Part shown: positions 46,018-55,243 of the stretch, piece by piece
How the letters are laid out: the number at the start of each line of letters is the position of its first letter
Position numbering within the stretch: the first letter of the stretch is position 1
Source: Dechloromonas aromatica (nom. nud.)
Lineage (GTDB): Bacteria > Pseudomonadota > Gammaproteobacteria > Burkholderiales > Rhodocyclaceae
NCBI GenBank assembly: GCA_017848965.1
Contig: JAFIHA010000025.1
Coordinates: forward strand, 62,001-126,000
DNA: 64,000 bases
Direction of reading: 5' to 3'
Notes under the pieces: model-generated
Database searches by the model: none
The model's input: the letters and a program-made list of their open reading frames with translations, nothing else
What the model was told of the DNA's origin: nothing
Translations under genes and position numbers: made by a program

Positions 46018-46684
46018 CACCGACCTCCAGGCCATCTGGCTGACCCTCCGTCTGGCCGGCATCACGACGCTGATCCTGCTCCTGATCGGCACCCCGATCG
46101 CCTGGGGACTGGCGCGCTGCCGGGCCTGGTGGAAGGGCCCGCTGGGCGCCGTCGTCGCGCTGCCGCTGGTGTTGCCGCCGTCGGTGCTGGGTTTCTCCCT
46201 GCTGCTGGCGATGGGGCCGAACGGCCCGGTCGGCCAGTTTACCGAGTCGCTCGGCATTGGCACCTTGCCCTTCACCTTCTGGGGACTGGTCGTCGCCTCG
46301 GTCTTCTATTCGCTGCCCTTCATGGTGCAGCCGCTGCAGGGCGCTTTCGAGGCGATCGGCGAGCGGCCACTGGAAGTGGCCGCGACCCTGCGCGCCTCGC
46401 CGCTCGATACTTTCTTCACCGTCGCCGTGCCGCTGGCGCTGCCCGGTTTCATTACCGCCGGCATCCTGACCTTCGCCCACACCGTCGGCGAGTTCGGCGT
46501 CGTGCTGATGATCGGCGGCAACATCCCCGGCGTCACCCGGGTGGCGTCGGTCCAGATCTACGACCACGTTGAGGCCATGGAATACATGGATGCCCACCGC
46601 CTGGCCGGCGTCATGCTGGCTTTCTCCTTCCTCGTGCTGCTGGCGATGTACGTCTGGCGGCCGGGCGCCCGGAAGGGAGGCTGA
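46004..46684 (+). CDS. modB: Molybdate ABC permease ModB (second system)
   Basis: A 226-aa permease with typical ModB sequence: [36 protein letters not shown], the EAA loop [20 protein letters not shown] and [20 protein letters not shown]. Works with modA and modC to import molybdate. Its ATG lies inside the 3' end of the TSUP gene. Confidence 0.95.
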   Translation: MYLTDTDLQAIWLTLRLAGITTLILLLIGTPIAWGLARCRAWWKGPLGAVVALPLVLPPSVLGFSLLLAMGPNGPVGQFTESLGIGTLPFTFWGLVVASVFYSLPFMVQPLQGAFEAIGERPLEVAATLRASPLDTFFTVAVPLALPGFITAGILTFAHTVGEFGVVLMIGGNIPGVTRVASVQIYDHVEAMEYMDAHRLAGVMLAFSFLVLLAMYVWRPGARKGG

Positions 46685-46685
46685 G

Positions 46686-47756
46686 ATGCCTGAAATCGCC
46701 GCCCGCTTCAAGCTCGACTGGCCCGGTTTCAGTCTCGACGTCGACCTGAACCTGCCCGGCAAGGGCGTGACTGCACTGTTCGGCCACTCCGGTTCCGGCA
46801 AGACGACGCTATTGCGCTGCATCGCCGGTCTCGAACGACCGGCGCATGGCCGCCTGGTGTTCAACGACCGCACCTGGCAGGACGCCGGCACCTGGCTACC
46901 GACGCACCGCCGGCCGATCGGCTATGTTTTCCAGGAAGCCAGCCTGTTTCCCCACCTGTCGGTGCTCGGCAACCTCGAATACGGACGCCAGCGCAGCGCT
47001 GGCACGGCACGGGTGGCGCTCGATCAGGCGGTGGCGCTGCTCGGCATCGACCACCTGCTGCAGCGCAAGCCGGACAGTCTGTCGGGCGGCGAACGGCAGC
47101 GCGTCGGCATCGCCCGGGCGCTCGCCGTCAGCCCGGAAATCCTGCTCATGGACGAACCGCTGGCGGCGCTTGACCTCAAACGCAAACAGGAAATCCTGCC
47201 CTATCTCGAACGCCTGCACGACCAACTCGACATCCCGGTCATCTACGTCAGCCACGCGCCGGATGAAGTCGCCCGGCTGGCCGACCACCTGGTCGTCCTC
47301 GACGCTGGCCGCGTCATCACTGCCGGCCCGCTGGCCGAGACGCTGGCCCGCATCGACCTGCCGATCCGCCTCGGCGAGGACGTCGGCGTCGTCCTCGAAG
47401 CGACGGTCGACCACATCGACGAAACCTGGCAACTGATGCGCGTCACCTTCCCCGGCGGCAGCCTGTGGACGCGCGCCCGCGACCTGCCGCCGGGACGCCG
47501 CGTGCGGGTGCGCGTGCTGGCCCGTGACGTTTCGCTGGCGATCGACGAACCCGGGCCCAGCAGCATCCAGAACATCCTGCCGGCGACCGTCGATGCCGTC
47601 GGCCCGGACGAACACCCCGGCCTGCTGCTGGTTCGCGTCGCGCTCGGCGAAAGCCGGCTGGTCGCCCGTCTGACCCGGCGCTCGGCCGAGCAGCTCGGCA
47701 TCGTCGCCGGCCGGCCGGTGCATGTGCAGGTCAAATCCGTTGCCTTGATGGAGTGA
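46686..47756 (+). CDS. modC: Molybdate ABC ATPase ModC (second system)
   Basis: A 356-aa ATPase with Walker A GHSGSGKTTLL (~33), signature LSGGERQRVGIARALA (~129) and Walker B ILLMDEPLAALD. A C-terminal Mop/TOBE domain (SIQNILPATVDAV onward, ~275-350) can bind molybdate and inhibit transport. Begins one base after the modB stop. Confidence 0.95.
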   Translation: MPEIAARFKLDWPGFSLDVDLNLPGKGVTALFGHSGSGKTTLLRCIAGLERPAHGRLVFNDRTWQDAGTWLPTHRRPIGYVFQEASLFPHLSVLGNLEYGRQRSAGTARVALDQAVALLGIDHLLQRKPDSLSGGERQRVGIARALAVSPEILLMDEPLAALDLKRKQEILPYLERLHDQLDIPVIYVSHAPDEVARLADHLVVLDAGRVITAGPLAETLARIDLPIRLGEDVGVVLEATVDHIDETWQLMRVTFPGGSLWTRARDLPPGRRVRVRVLARDVSLAIDEPGPSSIQNILPATVDAVGPDEHPGLLLVRVALGESRLVARLTRRSAEQLGIVAGRPVHVQVKSVALME

Positions 47757-47760
47757 AGCC

Positions 47761-48597
47761 GTGAATCCCTACACCCTGCCCGACCATGAACTCGAACGCC
47801 TGCTCGGCGAGGACGTTCCCGCTGGCGACGCGCCGACGCTGGCGCTGGGCATCGGCGAGCGCCCCGGTCGTCTCGATTTTCGCGCGCGTTACGAGATGGT
47901 CGTCTGCGGCAGCGAGGAAGCCCGCCGCCTCGGCGAACTGCGCGGCCTGACGGCGAGCGGCGCGCTGGCCGCCAGCGGCACGCCGCTTGCCGCCGGCGCC
48001 ACCATCCTCAGCCTCGAAGGGCCGGCGAGCGGCCTGCACACGGTCTGGAAAACCGCCCAGACGCTGATGGAATACCTGTCCGGGATCGCCACCAGCACTG
48101 CCGCCATCGTCGCCGCCGCGCAGCGCGGCGACCCAGACTGCGCGGTGGTATGCACGCGCAAGAACTTTCCCGGCACCAAGGCGGCGGCCGTCAAGGCGGT
48201 CCTCGCCGGCGGCGCCAGCCCGCACCGCCTGAGCCTCTCGGAAACGCTGCTGATCTTCGCCGAACACCGCGCCTTTCTCGACGCAACGCCGGCCGCCAGC
48301 ATCGCCCGTCTGCGCCGCCGCTGGCCGGAACGGGCGATCGTCGTCGAAGTCGGCGATCTCGCCGAAGCGCAAACCTGGGCGCAAGCCGGCGCCGATATCC
48401 TGCAACTGGAGAAATGGCCGGTCGAGGCAGTCGCCGACATCATCCGGCAATTGCCCGGCACGCGAATTGCTGCGGCAGGGGGTATCAACGCCAGCAACGC
48501 CGAGGCCTACGCCCGTGCCGGCTGCCGCATCCTGGTCAGCAGCGCGCCGTATTTCGCCGGCCCGCGCGATGTGGCGGTGACCCTGTCCGCGCTGTAA
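47761..48597 (+). CDS. modD: ModD, quinolinate-phosphoribosyltransferase-like Mo protein
   Basis: A 278-aa protein homologous to quinolinate phosphoribosyltransferase (NPYTLPDHELERLLGEDVP, VVCTRKNFPGTKAAAVKAVL, GGASPHRLSLSETLLIFAEH), the sub-family found in mod operons as ModD. Its role in molybdenum metabolism is unproven. GTG start, 4 bases after modC. Confidence 0.93.
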   Translation: MNPYTLPDHELERLLGEDVPAGDAPTLALGIGERPGRLDFRARYEMVVCGSEEARRLGELRGLTASGALAASGTPLAAGATILSLEGPASGLHTVWKTAQTLMEYLSGIATSTAAIVAAAQRGDPDCAVVCTRKNFPGTKAAAVKAVLAGGASPHRLSLSETLLIFAEHRAFLDATPAASIARLRRRWPERAIVVEVGDLAEAQTWAQAGADILQLEKWPVEAVADIIRQLPGTRIAAAGGINASNAEAYARAGCRILVSSAPYFAGPRDVAVTLSAL

Positions 48598-48626
48598 GCG
48601 CCTGTAGGTTTCCCGACAAGTCGACC

Positions 48627-49019
48627 ATGAAAATCGCCATCGCCACCAAAAACCACCTCGAAGTCAGCGGCCACGCCGGCCAATGCCGGCACTGGCTGCT
48701 CTACGACCTGAGCCAGCACCGCAGCAACCAGCTCCTGCCGGCACCTCGCTTCATCGAACTGGAGAAGGACGAAATCCTGCACAGTTTCGCCGACGACCGC
48801 GCCCATCCGCTCGACGGCATCGATCTCATCGTCTGCGCCAGCGCCGGCGACGGCTTCATCCGCCACATGAAGAAGCGCGGCTGCGAGGTGCTGCGTACCG
48901 GCGAAACCGACCCGGCCCTGGCGATCACCCGCATCCTCGCCGGCGAGGCGCTGCCCGACCCGCGCTTCGACATCACCACCTCGCTGTGCAAACTGCGCGA
49001 CCTGTTCTCGCGCCACTGA
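48627..49019 (+). CDS. NifX/NafY-family Fe-Mo cofactor-binding-like protein
   Basis: A 130-aa protein with MKIAIATKNHLEVSGHAGQC and IDLIVCASAGDGFIRHMKKRGCEVLRTGE, matching the dinitrogenase iron-molybdenum cofactor (NifX/NafY/NifB C-terminal) fold, which carries Mo-Fe clusters. It follows modD by 29 bases and ends the mod unit. No nif genes are in the window. Its presence suggests Mo is directed to a cofactor such as FeMo-co or to a storage role. Confidence 0.88.
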   Translation: MKIAIATKNHLEVSGHAGQCRHWLLYDLSQHRSNQLLPAPRFIELEKDEILHSFADDRAHPLDGIDLIVCASAGDGFIRHMKKRGCEVLRTGETDPALAITRILAGEALPDPRFDITTSLCKLRDLFSRH

Positions 49020-49029
49020 ACGCAGCTAC

Positions 49030-49704
49030 TTAGTCACCCAGCTCGATCTGGCCGCTGACCGTCGTCGTCAGCTGGCTTTCGCCGGCTTCCAGCGGCGCCG
49101 GCGCGGCTTCCGCCAACATCGCCTTGGCCGCCCGGAAGACCGGCACCGGCATCGGCCCACCCTGCTGTGACACCGCTAGCTGCCTGATCTTCCACGGCTT
49201 GCCGAGCGCCGCGGCGATCACTTCGGCACGCGCCTGGAAGGCGCGGATGGCGTCACGCGTCGCTTCGTCCTCGACCTTGCGCCGTGTTTCCGGCGACGGC
49301 ATCTGGCTGACCTGGCCGACCGCCAGCTTGCGTTGCTGCAATTCGCCGAGCAACTCGGAGACCGCCGCCAGATCGTGCGATTCGAGGACCAGTTCGCTGC
49401 GCATCTGCCAGCTTTCGATCTTCTGCTCCCGGCCATAAACCGGATAGGTGGACTGGTTGCCGCTTTTTACCTGAACCCCGGCCTTGCCGCGGATCAGTTG
49501 CAGCGCGCCGGCGATTTCCTGGTTGACCTGGCGCGCCAGCACGGCCGGATTGGCGCCGCGCGCTTCAACGAAAACCACCGCCTGAACCTGGTCGTTGGCC
49601 GCCGGCCGCGACGCCTCCGCCGCCAGATCGACGGTAGTGCCGGCCTGCGCCACGGAAACGCCAAACCAGGCGAGGGAGACAACAAACCGGGAAAATGCTT
49701 TCAT
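49030..49704 (-). CDS. SIMPL-domain (DUF541) periplasmic protein
   Basis: A 224-aa secreted protein (signal peptide ending SVAQA-GT). It has VDLAAEASRPAANDQVQAVVF, YPVYGREQKIESWQMRSEL and the repeated helices EATRDAIRAFQARAEVIAAALG, all SIMPL (DUF541) features. The family is linked to envelope stress and oxidative protection in some species. The ATG is the one that starts the signal peptide. Convergent with the NifX-like gene. Confidence 0.88.
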   Translation of the reverse strand: MKAFSRFVVSLAWFGVSVAQAGTTVDLAAEASRPAANDQVQAVVFVEARGANPAVLARQVNQEIAGALQLIRGKAGVQVKSGNQSTYPVYGREQKIESWQMRSELVLESHDLAAVSELLGELQQRKLAVGQVSQMPSPETRRKVEDEATRDAIRAFQARAEVIAAALGKPWKIRQLAVSQQGGPMPVPVFRAAKAMLAEAAPAPLEAGESQLTTTVSGQIELGD

Positions 49705-49852
49705 GAGTAAACTCCTGCGTTGACCGGAACCGATCATAACGAGCGTCCCATCCGGCTGCCCAAATCCAAAAGTAAAAATATGTTTCGTCCTGGTAAAGCG
49801 GGCACAGGTTCTTCTTGTTTCCGACTCTGCCTTTTGTAATACTTGCTCCCCC

Positions 49853-50812
49853 ATGATCAACGTCCTCCCCATCGATCGCCATACCGTCGACGACGCCCCC
49901 CCCGAAGAAGGCTCACGCCGCATCATCAACGGAGAAGAGCGCGTCTATTACGACGGCTACTGGATCAAGGCCTACCAGGTTCCGGCGGATACGCTGGAGG
50001 CGAAGAAACGCCTGATCGACGCGCTGACCCGCCGCCTGTTCAATCATACCGAGCACGGCCTCAACATCCCGGGCACCCGGCTCGCCGAAGCGCGCGCCGC
50101 GTTCGAGGCGGAAGAGGATGCCGCCCGCCGCCGGATCAAGGGGGCGATGCTGGCCGGCGCGCTGTTCAACCGCGCCGCCGACATCTTCCGCAAACTGGTC
50201 GAACTACAGGCCTGCGGCATCGAGATCCTCAGCGACAATCCGCTGATGCGCGAATGCGGCCGTTGCCTGCTGGAAGCCATGGAACTGGGCAGGAACGTGC
50301 TGCACCGTAGCGGCGAGGAAGGCATCGACGAACTGTGGGGTGAACCGTTCCGCGCCTTCTCGATCCCGCTCGAGGATTTCTACGAAAGCCGCTACATCAA
50401 GATCGGCCAGACGATGCGCGACATCGACCGGATCGCCAACTGCATGATCGCCAACATCGCCCGCCTGCCGGCGTTCGCCGGCGCCGAACCGGTCATTCTC
50501 GACCTCGCCCGGGCAGCCAAGATCAAGACCGAGACCCTGCGTACCGACCCGGACATCTTCGACGTCTGGGCGATCATGGTCACTGCCGGCGAGCGGCTCG
50601 ACGCCCTCACCCCGAACCCGCTCGACTGCAACTGCAGCGTCGAACACGATATCGCCGTCGGCCTCCAGCTACTGCGCCAGGGCCGCGACCTGATTTTCTA
50701 CATCACCCGCGCCCGGACGCCGATGCCCAAGAGCACCCGGGAATTCGTCGAGCGCTGCGAAACCTTCCACAGCAGCGGCCACGCACCGATGACCCATTTC
50801 CGCCAGGACTGA
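49853..50812 (+). CDS. Conserved hypothetical protein, 319 aa
   Basis: A soluble protein rich in charged helices (AEARAAFEAEEDAARRRIKGAML-like stretch near 75-97; MRECGRCLLEAMELGRNVLH). No signal peptide or membrane helix. I recognise no domain. A central Cys pair in LDCNCSVEHD could bind metal. It is convergent with a diguanylate cyclase gene. Function unknown. Confidence 0.7.
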   Translation: MINVLPIDRHTVDDAPPEEGSRRIINGEERVYYDGYWIKAYQVPADTLEAKKRLIDALTRRLFNHTEHGLNIPGTRLAEARAAFEAEEDAARRRIKGAMLAGALFNRAADIFRKLVELQACGIEILSDNPLMRECGRCLLEAMELGRNVLHRSGEEGIDELWGEPFRAFSIPLEDFYESRYIKIGQTMRDIDRIANCMIANIARLPAFAGAEPVILDLARAAKIKTETLRTDPDIFDVWAIMVTAGERLDALTPNPLDCNCSVEHDIAVGLQLLRQGRDLIFYITRARTPMPKSTREFVERCETFHSSGHAPMTHFRQD

Positions 50813-50819
50813 AGCCCCT

Positions 50820-51758
50820 TCAGTTCGATTCGCAGCGATTGCGGCCGCTCCCCTTGGCCTTGTACAGCAATTCATCGGCCTGACGGAACACATCCTTGAC
50901 CATGCTGCTGGCTGGCGACACGCAGACCGCGCCGACCGAAACCGTGACCCGGCCCCAGGACTCGTTGCGTTCGTGCGGCAGGTTCAGCGCCGCCACCGCC
51001 TCGACGATCGAAAGACCGACGCCGACATGCACTCCCGGTGGCGCTTCGGGAATGATCACCGAGAATTCCTCGCCACCATAGCGCGCGGCGAAGGCGCCCG
51101 GCGCCAGCCGGTCGGCGTCGGCCCGCATGGCCACGCCGTCGATGGCCGCGGCGACGGCCCGCAGACAGTCGTCGCCAGACTGATGCCCGTAATGGTCGTT
51201 GTATTTCTTGAAATTATCGACATCGATCATCAGCAGGCTGAAGGCCTTGCCTTTCTGGACCGCGGTTTCCCACAGGGTGTCGATGCGCATATCCATCGCC
51301 CGCCGGTTGAAAAGGCCGGTCAGACCGTCATGATTCGCCTGGTCCTGCAGCTTGCCGTTGGCTTGCGCCAGACGCGAGCGGAGCGCGGCAATCCGCGACA
51401 TCGCCTTCATCTTCGCCTGCAGGACGCCTTCCGGAGAACTCTTGGAAATGAAATCGTCGCCCCCCGCTTCGATCGCCGTGATCAAGTTGGTGTCGCTGTC
51501 TGTTGCCGTCACGAAGATGATCGGCGTCCAGGCCCAGGGTTCATGCCCTTCCAGCCCGCGAATCCGGGTTGTCGTCTCGAAACCGTTCATCCCCGGCATC
51601 TCGATGTCCATCAACACGAGGTCGAAGGATTCGTTGCGAAACATGTCGATCGCCGCTTGACCGTTGTTCGCATGGCGCACTTCGTGACCGAAGGATTCCA
51701 GACGTGCCGTCGTGATCATGGCGATCGCGCGCGAGTCATCGACCAGAAGGATTTTCAT
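50820..51758 (-). CDS. Response-regulator diguanylate cyclase (REC-GGDEF)
   Basis: A 312-aa protein: receiver domain with VDDSRAIA, the phospho-acceptor Asp in LVLMDIEMPGMNGFE (~52) and a switch Thr/Lys region; then a GGDEF domain with active motif ARYGGEEFSVIIPE (~235). No RxxD inhibitory site is seen at its usual place before GGEEF, so product inhibition may be weak. It should synthesise cyclic-di-GMP in response to an unidentified sensor kinase. Confidence 0.92.
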   Translation of the reverse strand: MKILLVDDSRAIAMITTARLESFGHEVRHANNGQAAIDMFRNESFDLVLMDIEMPGMNGFETTTRIRGLEGHEPWAWTPIIFVTATDSDTNLITAIEAGGDDFISKSSPEGVLQAKMKAMSRIAALRSRLAQANGKLQDQANHDGLTGLFNRRAMDMRIDTLWETAVQKGKAFSLLMIDVDNFKKYNDHYGHQSGDDCLRAVAAAIDGVAMRADADRLAPGAFAARYGGEEFSVIIPEAPPGVHVGVGLSIVEAVAALNLPHERNESWGRVTVSVGAVCVSPASSMVKDVFRQADELLYKAKGSGRNRCESN

Positions 51759-51962
51759 GACACTGTGAATTCATAAAAAGAGCCGACAGCATACCCTTTT
51801 ATCCCGCACCGGGGTAGCACGAAAGTCTTATACAGCGACACACTGTCGACAGATAGGCAAGCACCGCAGCACTCGATCCGGTTTAATCTAGCCGTAACAT
51901 TAACGCAACAAAATGAGCATCTTGAAGCCTATACTTGAGAAACCCCTTCCGGATCGCGCGCC

Positions 51963-54041
51963 ATGATCAACAACGACCAGCCTTCACGCTTCCCGTCCGA
52001 CAACTACCTCAACCGTGAGCTCGGCCTGCTTGCCTTCAATCGCCGCGTGATGGCCCAGGCGCAGGACGAACGGATGCCGCTGCTGGAGCGCCTGCGTTTC
52101 CTGTGCATCGTCTCCAGCAACATGGACGAATTCTTCGAAATCCGCGTTTCCGGCCTGAAGGAACAAATCCGCGCCAAATCGTCGGTAACGACGATCGACG
52201 GCAAGACGGCGCAGGAGACCTTCCGTCTGGTCGCCGCCGAAGCGCACGCCATCGTGCACGAGCAATACCAGCATCTCAACGACGTGATCCTGCCGGCGCT
52301 GGCCGAACAGGGCATCCGCTTCCTGCGCCGCTCGACCTGGAACGAAGCGCAGCGCGAATGGATCCGCGACTATTTCATTCGCGAAATGGTGCCGGTATTG
52401 ACGCCGATCGGCCTCGACCCGTCGCACCCCTTCCCGCGCGTCCTCAACAAGAGCCTCAATTTCGCCGTCGAACTCGAAGGCAAGGATGCCTTCGGCCGCA
52501 GTTCCAACATCGCCATCGTCCAGGCGCCGCGCGTGCTGCCGCGCGTCATCCAGCTCCCCGAGGAACTCGCCGGCTGTGCTTACGGTTTCGTCTTCCTGTC
52601 ATCGATCCTGCACGAATTCGTCGGCGAGCTGTTCATGGGCATGACCGTGCTCGGCTGCTACCAGTTCCGGGCGACGCGCAATTCCGACCTCTTCGTCGAC
52701 GAGGAAGAAGTCACCAACCTGCGCACCAAGCTGCAGGGCGAACTGCCGCAACGCCATTTCGGAAACGCCGTGCGCCTCGAAGTCGCCGACAACTGTTCGC
52801 CGGCAATCACCGAATTCCTGCTCGCGCAGTTCGGTCTGCAGGCGGTCGACCTCTACCGCGTGCACGGCCCGGTCAATCTGGTCCGCCTGATGCAGGTGCC
52901 GGACTGGGTCGATCGTCCGGACATGAAATTCCGCCCTTTCATCCCGGGCACCCCGAAAGGCCTGAGCAAGGGCGTCAGCATCTTCGACAGCATCCGCAAG
53001 GGTGACATCCTGCTGCACCATCCCTACCAGTCGTTCGCGCCGGTCATCGAACTGCTCAGCCAGGCGGCGACCGACCCGGCCGTGGTGGCAATCAAGATGA
53101 CGGTGTATCGCACCGGCACCGATTCGGTGCTGATGGAGTCGCTGGTCCGCGCCGCCCAGAACGGCAAGGAAGTCACCGTCGTCGTCGAACTGATGGCGCG
53201 TTTCGACGAGGAAGCCAATATCAGCTGGGCGACCAAGCTCGAACAGGTCGGCGCCCACGTGGTGTACGGCGTCGTCGGCTACAAGGTGCACGCCAAGGCG
53301 CTGCTCATCGTCCGCCGCGAGGAAGCCGGCCTCAAGCGCTATGCCCACCTGGGCACCGGCAATTACCACCCGCGCACCGCCCGCCTCTATTCCGACTTCG
53401 GCCTGATGACCGCCAACGAGGAAATCACCCACGACGTTTCCGAGGTTTTCAAGCAACTCACCGGCCTGGGCAAGGCGCGTACCCTGAAACATCTGTGGCA
53501 GGCGCCGTTCACGCTGCAGCAGAACGTCGTCGCGGCGATCCAGGCCGAGGCCGAAGCGGCGCGCAACGGCCAGAAGGCGCGCATCGTCGCCAAGATGAAC
53601 TCACTGGTCGAACGCGAGGTCATCCACGCACTCTACGAAGCTTCGCAGGCCGGCGTCGACATCGAACTGATCGTCCGCGGCGTCTGCATGCTGCGTCCCG
53701 GCGTCCCCGGCCTTTCCGAGAAGATCCGCGTCCGCTCGATCATCGGCCGTTTCCTCGAACACCACCGCGTGATGTACTTCTACGCTGGCGGCAAGGAAAA
53801 CGTCTATCTCTCTTCCGCCGACTGGATGGACCGCAACTTCTTCAAGCGCATCGAACTCGGCTTCCCGCTGCTCGACCCGCGCCTGAAGAAGCGCGTGATC
53901 ACCGAAGGGCTCAAGTTCTACCTGGCCGACAACCAGCAAGGCTGGGACATGAACAGCCAGGGACACTATCAGCGCCGCCGCTCGCTACGCAGCAAACCGC
54001 ACAATGCGCAGGGCGAACTGATGGTGACGCTGGGCGGCTGA
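51963..54041 (+). CDS. ppk: Polyphosphate kinase 1
   Basis: The 692-aa enzyme has all PPK1 domains. Catalytic histidine block KVHAKALLIVRREE (~440) and HLGTGNYHPRTARLYSDFGL (~463) are intact, as is RNFFKRIELGFPLLDPRLKK near the end. PPK1 reversibly makes polyphosphate from ATP. About 204 bases separate it from the divergent cyclase gene; no convincing Pho box was seen there. Confidence 0.96.
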   Translation: MINNDQPSRFPSDNYLNRELGLLAFNRRVMAQAQDERMPLLERLRFLCIVSSNMDEFFEIRVSGLKEQIRAKSSVTTIDGKTAQETFRLVAAEAHAIVHEQYQHLNDVILPALAEQGIRFLRRSTWNEAQREWIRDYFIREMVPVLTPIGLDPSHPFPRVLNKSLNFAVELEGKDAFGRSSNIAIVQAPRVLPRVIQLPEELAGCAYGFVFLSSILHEFVGELFMGMTVLGCYQFRATRNSDLFVDEEEVTNLRTKLQGELPQRHFGNAVRLEVADNCSPAITEFLLAQFGLQAVDLYRVHGPVNLVRLMQVPDWVDRPDMKFRPFIPGTPKGLSKGVSIFDSIRKGDILLHHPYQSFAPVIELLSQAATDPAVVAIKMTVYRTGTDSVLMESLVRAAQNGKEVTVVVELMARFDEEANISWATKLEQVGAHVVYGVVGYKVHAKALLIVRREEAGLKRYAHLGTGNYHPRTARLYSDFGLMTANEEITHDVSEVFKQLTGLGKARTLKHLWQAPFTLQQNVVAAIQAEAEAARNGQKARIVAKMNSLVEREVIHALYEASQAGVDIELIVRGVCMLRPGVPGLSEKIRVRSIIGRFLEHHRVMYFYAGGKENVYLSSADWMDRNFFKRIELGFPLLDPRLKKRVITEGLKFYLADNQQGWDMNSQGHYQRRRSLRSKPHNAQGELMVTLGG

Positions 54042-54057
54042 CTCCACCAAGTCGGCG

Positions 54058-54570
54058 ATGACGCAATCCTGCCCCAGCGCGGGCGCCGATCTGATCTTGA
54101 CCGTGCCGCTGCCGGAAGTCCTGACCTGGGCCGGCAGCGGTCTGGCGCTCCTGGTCGTCGGCGTACTGCTGTTCCGCAACCGGCTGCCGTCGCGCGCCCC
54201 CGATTTCCTCGGCGGTGGTGTCGGCGGTATCGGCTTCATGCTCATCGTGTACGGCGCCCTGCTGTTGCTGGTTTTCGCCCCCAGCGAGTATTTCGTCGAG
54301 CGCATCGTCGTCTCGCCGAGCAGCACCTGCGCGGCGCGTGGTTTCTGGTTCTGGCGACAGCCACCACTGCGCCTCGAGCATGCCGATATCGTCAGGCTGC
54401 GCCGGACGAGCGACGCCAAGGGCGATCCGCAACTGGAAGTCCGGCTGCGTGACGGCAGCCTGCAGCGCAAGTGGCTGCCATCGCTGTGGACCGACAACGA
54501 AGCGCAGATCGAAGCCGCCTGGCGGCGGCTCGGCATCGGCAGCGAATGGGGGCCGCTTACTGGCCGATGA
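54058..54570 (+). CDS. Two-helix membrane protein with soluble C-terminus, hypothetical
   Basis: A 170-aa protein. Residues 20-40 (VLTWAGSGLALLVVGVLLF) and 54-78 (GGVGGIGFMLIVYGALLLLV) are membrane helices; the remainder (~90 aa) is a PH-like beta-rich domain (DIVRLRRTSDAKGDPQLEVRL). It starts 16 bases after ppk and may be in the same operon. Function unknown. Its end overlaps the converging lolA gene by 14 bases. Confidence 0.75.
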   Translation: MTQSCPSAGADLILTVPLPEVLTWAGSGLALLVVGVLLFRNRLPSRAPDFLGGGVGGIGFMLIVYGALLLLVFAPSEYFVERIVVSPSSTCAARGFWFWRQPPLRLEHADIVRLRRTSDAKGDPQLEVRLRDGSLQRKWLPSLWTDNEAQIEAAWRRLGIGSEWGPLTGR

Positions 54571-55174
54571 CGTCGGTGCCGGCGGGCGGCGTGAAGCGGA
54601 ACAGCGTTGCCGACAGCGCCGGGTTGCGCTCGCTGCGCTGCAGCCGGATCAGCGTCGTCTGACCGAAGTTGTCGAACAACTCCATCACCTTCATTTCCTT
54701 GCCGAGCAGGCCGATGCGCACTTTCTCGAAGCCGCTGTCGGCAGTCTTCGGCGTCGCCTCGACCCACGAGAGGCCGTCGCGCTCGCCGCCTTCCCTGAGC
54801 ACGAAGTTCTTTTCCAGCGCATTGCTGCCGGCGAGCAGCGCCGCCGGCGAGGCGCCGATCGCGTCGCCGGCCGGGCGCACCGTGACCTGCTGCAGTTCCG
54901 GATCGTGAATCCAGATCTTTTCGCCGTCGCCGACCACCAGTTGCGGATAGGGCTTGAGGATTTCCCAGCGCAGCTTGCCCGGCCGCAGGATCGCCAGCTT
55001 GCCCGAGGATTCCTGGGGCTTGCGGCCGTTGCGGGCGAGCACCGACTGGTCGAAGTCGGCGCGGTAGCTGCGGGTGTCGTCGAGGAAGGCGCGCAACTGG
55101 TCGATGGCACCGGCGTGGGCGAAGGCCGGAGCGAGGACGAAGGCGGCAGCGAGAAGTTTCCGGGTGAGGTTCAT
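54557..55174 (-). CDS. lolA: Outer-membrane lipoprotein carrier LolA
   Basis: A 205-aa periplasmic chaperone with signal peptide ending PAFAHA. YRADFDQSVLARNGRKPQESSGKLAILRPG-type N-domain (cut here into shorter runs) and GKIRI-like GEKIWIHDPELQQVTVRP match LolA. It ferries lipoproteins from LolCDE to LolB. It follows ftsK on the same strand, as is common in proteobacteria. A GC-rich hairpin (55187-55206) lies between them. Confidence 0.92.
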   Translation of the reverse strand: MNLTRKLLAAAFVLAPAFAHAGAIDQLRAFLDDTRSYRADFDQSVLARNGRKPQESSGKLAILRPGKLRWEILKPYPQLVVGDGEKIWIHDPELQQVTVRPAGDAIGASPAALLAGSNALEKNFVLREGGERDGLSWVEATPKTADSGFEKVRIGLLGKEMKVMELFDNFGQTTLIRLQRSERNPALSATLFRFTPPAGTDVIGQ

Positions 55175-55243
55175 GGGCGCAGCTTACGCCGGCCTGTGGG
55201 CCGGCGCTGTTTCAATGTGTAAGGGTTTGTCGCGCCGGCCGCG

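Noticed and set aside
51759..51962. Possible Pho box before ppk
   Set aside because: No pair of CTGTCAT-like repeats at 11-bp period could be found in the gap.
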